A DNA stretch of 64,000 nucleotides from an uncultured Acidobacteriia bacterium (lineage in GTDB: Bacteria > Acidobacteriota > Terriglobia > Bryobacterales > Bryobacteraceae): contig CAIXXM010000148.1 in the NCBI GenBank assembly GCA_903923395.1, forward strand, positions 1-64,000. Direction: 5' to 3'. The notes under the pieces were generated by a model. That model did not search any database. It saw only the letters and a list, made by a program, of their open reading frames with translations, and was not told the DNA's origin. This document shows positions 63,505 through 64,000 of the stretch, one piece after another. The position numbers and the translations under genes are program-made. Numbering within the stretch: position 1 is the first letter of the stretch; each line of letters begins with the position of its first letter.

Positions 63505-64000
63505 CCCAACACGAAAACAGCCATCCGCGCGAACAGATTGGGAAAGCTTTTCACACGGCTCTCACCGCTCAGGAAGTACCTGCGCTCAATCGGGAACTTC
63601 TGCACGGCGCAAAAATCTTCGAAATCATTGATCGTCAGGAAGTGGATGTTCGGCGAGTTGTACCAGTCATGCGGGAACAACTCCGTCTTCGGGGCCTGGC
63701 CGCTGAAGAGCATGGACATCCGTACCGTCCAGTGGCCGAAGTTGGGGAACGACACCACCGCCTTGCGGCCCACACGGAGGATCTCCCGCAGTGACTTTTC
63801 GGGAGACCGCGTCTCCTGCAGAGTCTGGCTGAGAATCACGTAATCAAAGGCGCCGGTGGGGTAATCCTGCAAGCCCTCATCGATATCCCCCTGATACGCC
63901 GAAACACCACGTGCAATCGCTTTGCGGACCTGTGCGGCGGAGATCTCCACACCGCGCGCCAGCACATGCTTGTGTTCGATCAGCCAGGCGAGGAGTTCGC
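63501..64000 (-). CDS. metW: Methionine biosynthesis protein MetW (5' truncated by window end)
   Basis: The C-terminal 165 residues of a MetW-type SAM-dependent methyltransferase-fold protein; the frame runs off the window end (visible N-terminal part ELLAWLIEHKHVLARGVEIS). Family marks are QGDIDEGLQDYPTGAFDYVI, LSQTLQETRSPEKSLREILR, VSFPNFGHWTVRMSMLFSGQ and NIHFLTINDFEDFC. MetW works with MetX (homoserine acetyl/succinyltransferase), whose gene is normally upstream and would lie just outside the window. Confidence 0.95.
   Translation of the reverse strand, partial: ELLAWLIEHKHVLARGVEISAAQVRKAIARGVSAYQGDIDEGLQDYPTGAFDYVILSQTLQETRSPEKSLREILRVGRKAVVSFPNFGHWTVRMSMLFSGQAPKTELFPHDWYNSPNIHFLTINDFEDFCAVQKFPIERRYFLSGESRVKSFPNLFARMAVFVLG

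Overview
The window looks like chromosomal DNA of a GC-rich, Gram-negative soil bacterium, most likely an Acidobacteriota of the Solibacter/Bryobacter type. This is inferred from gene content: two very large TonB-dependent receptors with an N-terminal carboxypeptidase-regulatory-like domain, a PEP-CTERM protein, DUF1080 and sulfatase proteins, a tricorn-like protease and a tripartite RND pump. No rRNA or tRNA is present to confirm it. Genes are packed tightly, many convergent pairs overlap at their 3' ends, and GTG/TTG starts are common.

Layout. 1-7.4 kb: the end of an HxlR regulator, a secreted orphan, a GNAT, a TPR protein, a ketohexose-3-epimerase-like enzyme, and the translationally coupled operon tilS-ftsH-HAD phosphatase. 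7.4-21 kb: Uma2, GyrI-like protein, secreted S41/tricorn-like protease, formylglycine-type sulfatase, DUF3224, VOC and YdeI-like proteins, an M49-like peptidase, a sensor-less histidine kinase, a drug-type MFS transporter, a secreted amidohydrolase and a GNAT. 21-30 kb: TonB receptor, DUF429, DUF1080, MarC, rpmB (bL28) with a strong terminator, a CpsB-like PHP phosphatase with three small membrane or coiled-coil genes, and recX. 30.1-30.7 kb: decayed remains of an Fe-S subunit and a NarK-type nitrate transporter. 30.8-38.8 kb: FAH-family enzyme, aldehyde dehydrogenase, LemA, a nucleotidyltransferase-like protein, a TPM protein, a BrnT/BrnA toxin-antitoxin pair, and divergent xylulokinase and ROK sugar kinase. 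38.8-44 kb: ppa, truA, a sugar isomerase-like protein and secA.

45-54 kb is a coherent glucuronoxylan/uronate locus: an enolase-superfamily sugar-acid dehydratase, an SDR, a GH67 alpha-glucuronidase, a TonB receptor with its own promoter, and a ROK-type repressor. Together with xylulokinase and the FAH/aldehyde dehydrogenase pair it suggests a xylan-degrading lifestyle. 54-60 kb holds an RND efflux operon (TolC, lipoprotein adaptor, HAE1 pump). 60-64 kb holds a membrane-anchored orphan, an intergenic candidate small RNA, a nucleoside-type MFS transporter, a secreted orphan and a partial metW.

The most interesting non-coding signals are the promoter-hairpin-terminator unit at about 61.24-61.39 kb (candidate sRNA), a palindrome over the promoter and start codon of the uronate operon (45.16-45.19 kb), a palindrome in the brnTA promoter (35.79-35.81 kb), a 37-bp near-perfect palindrome upstream of rpmB, and the nitrate-gene pseudogenes. 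I found no clearly novel multi-gene system.
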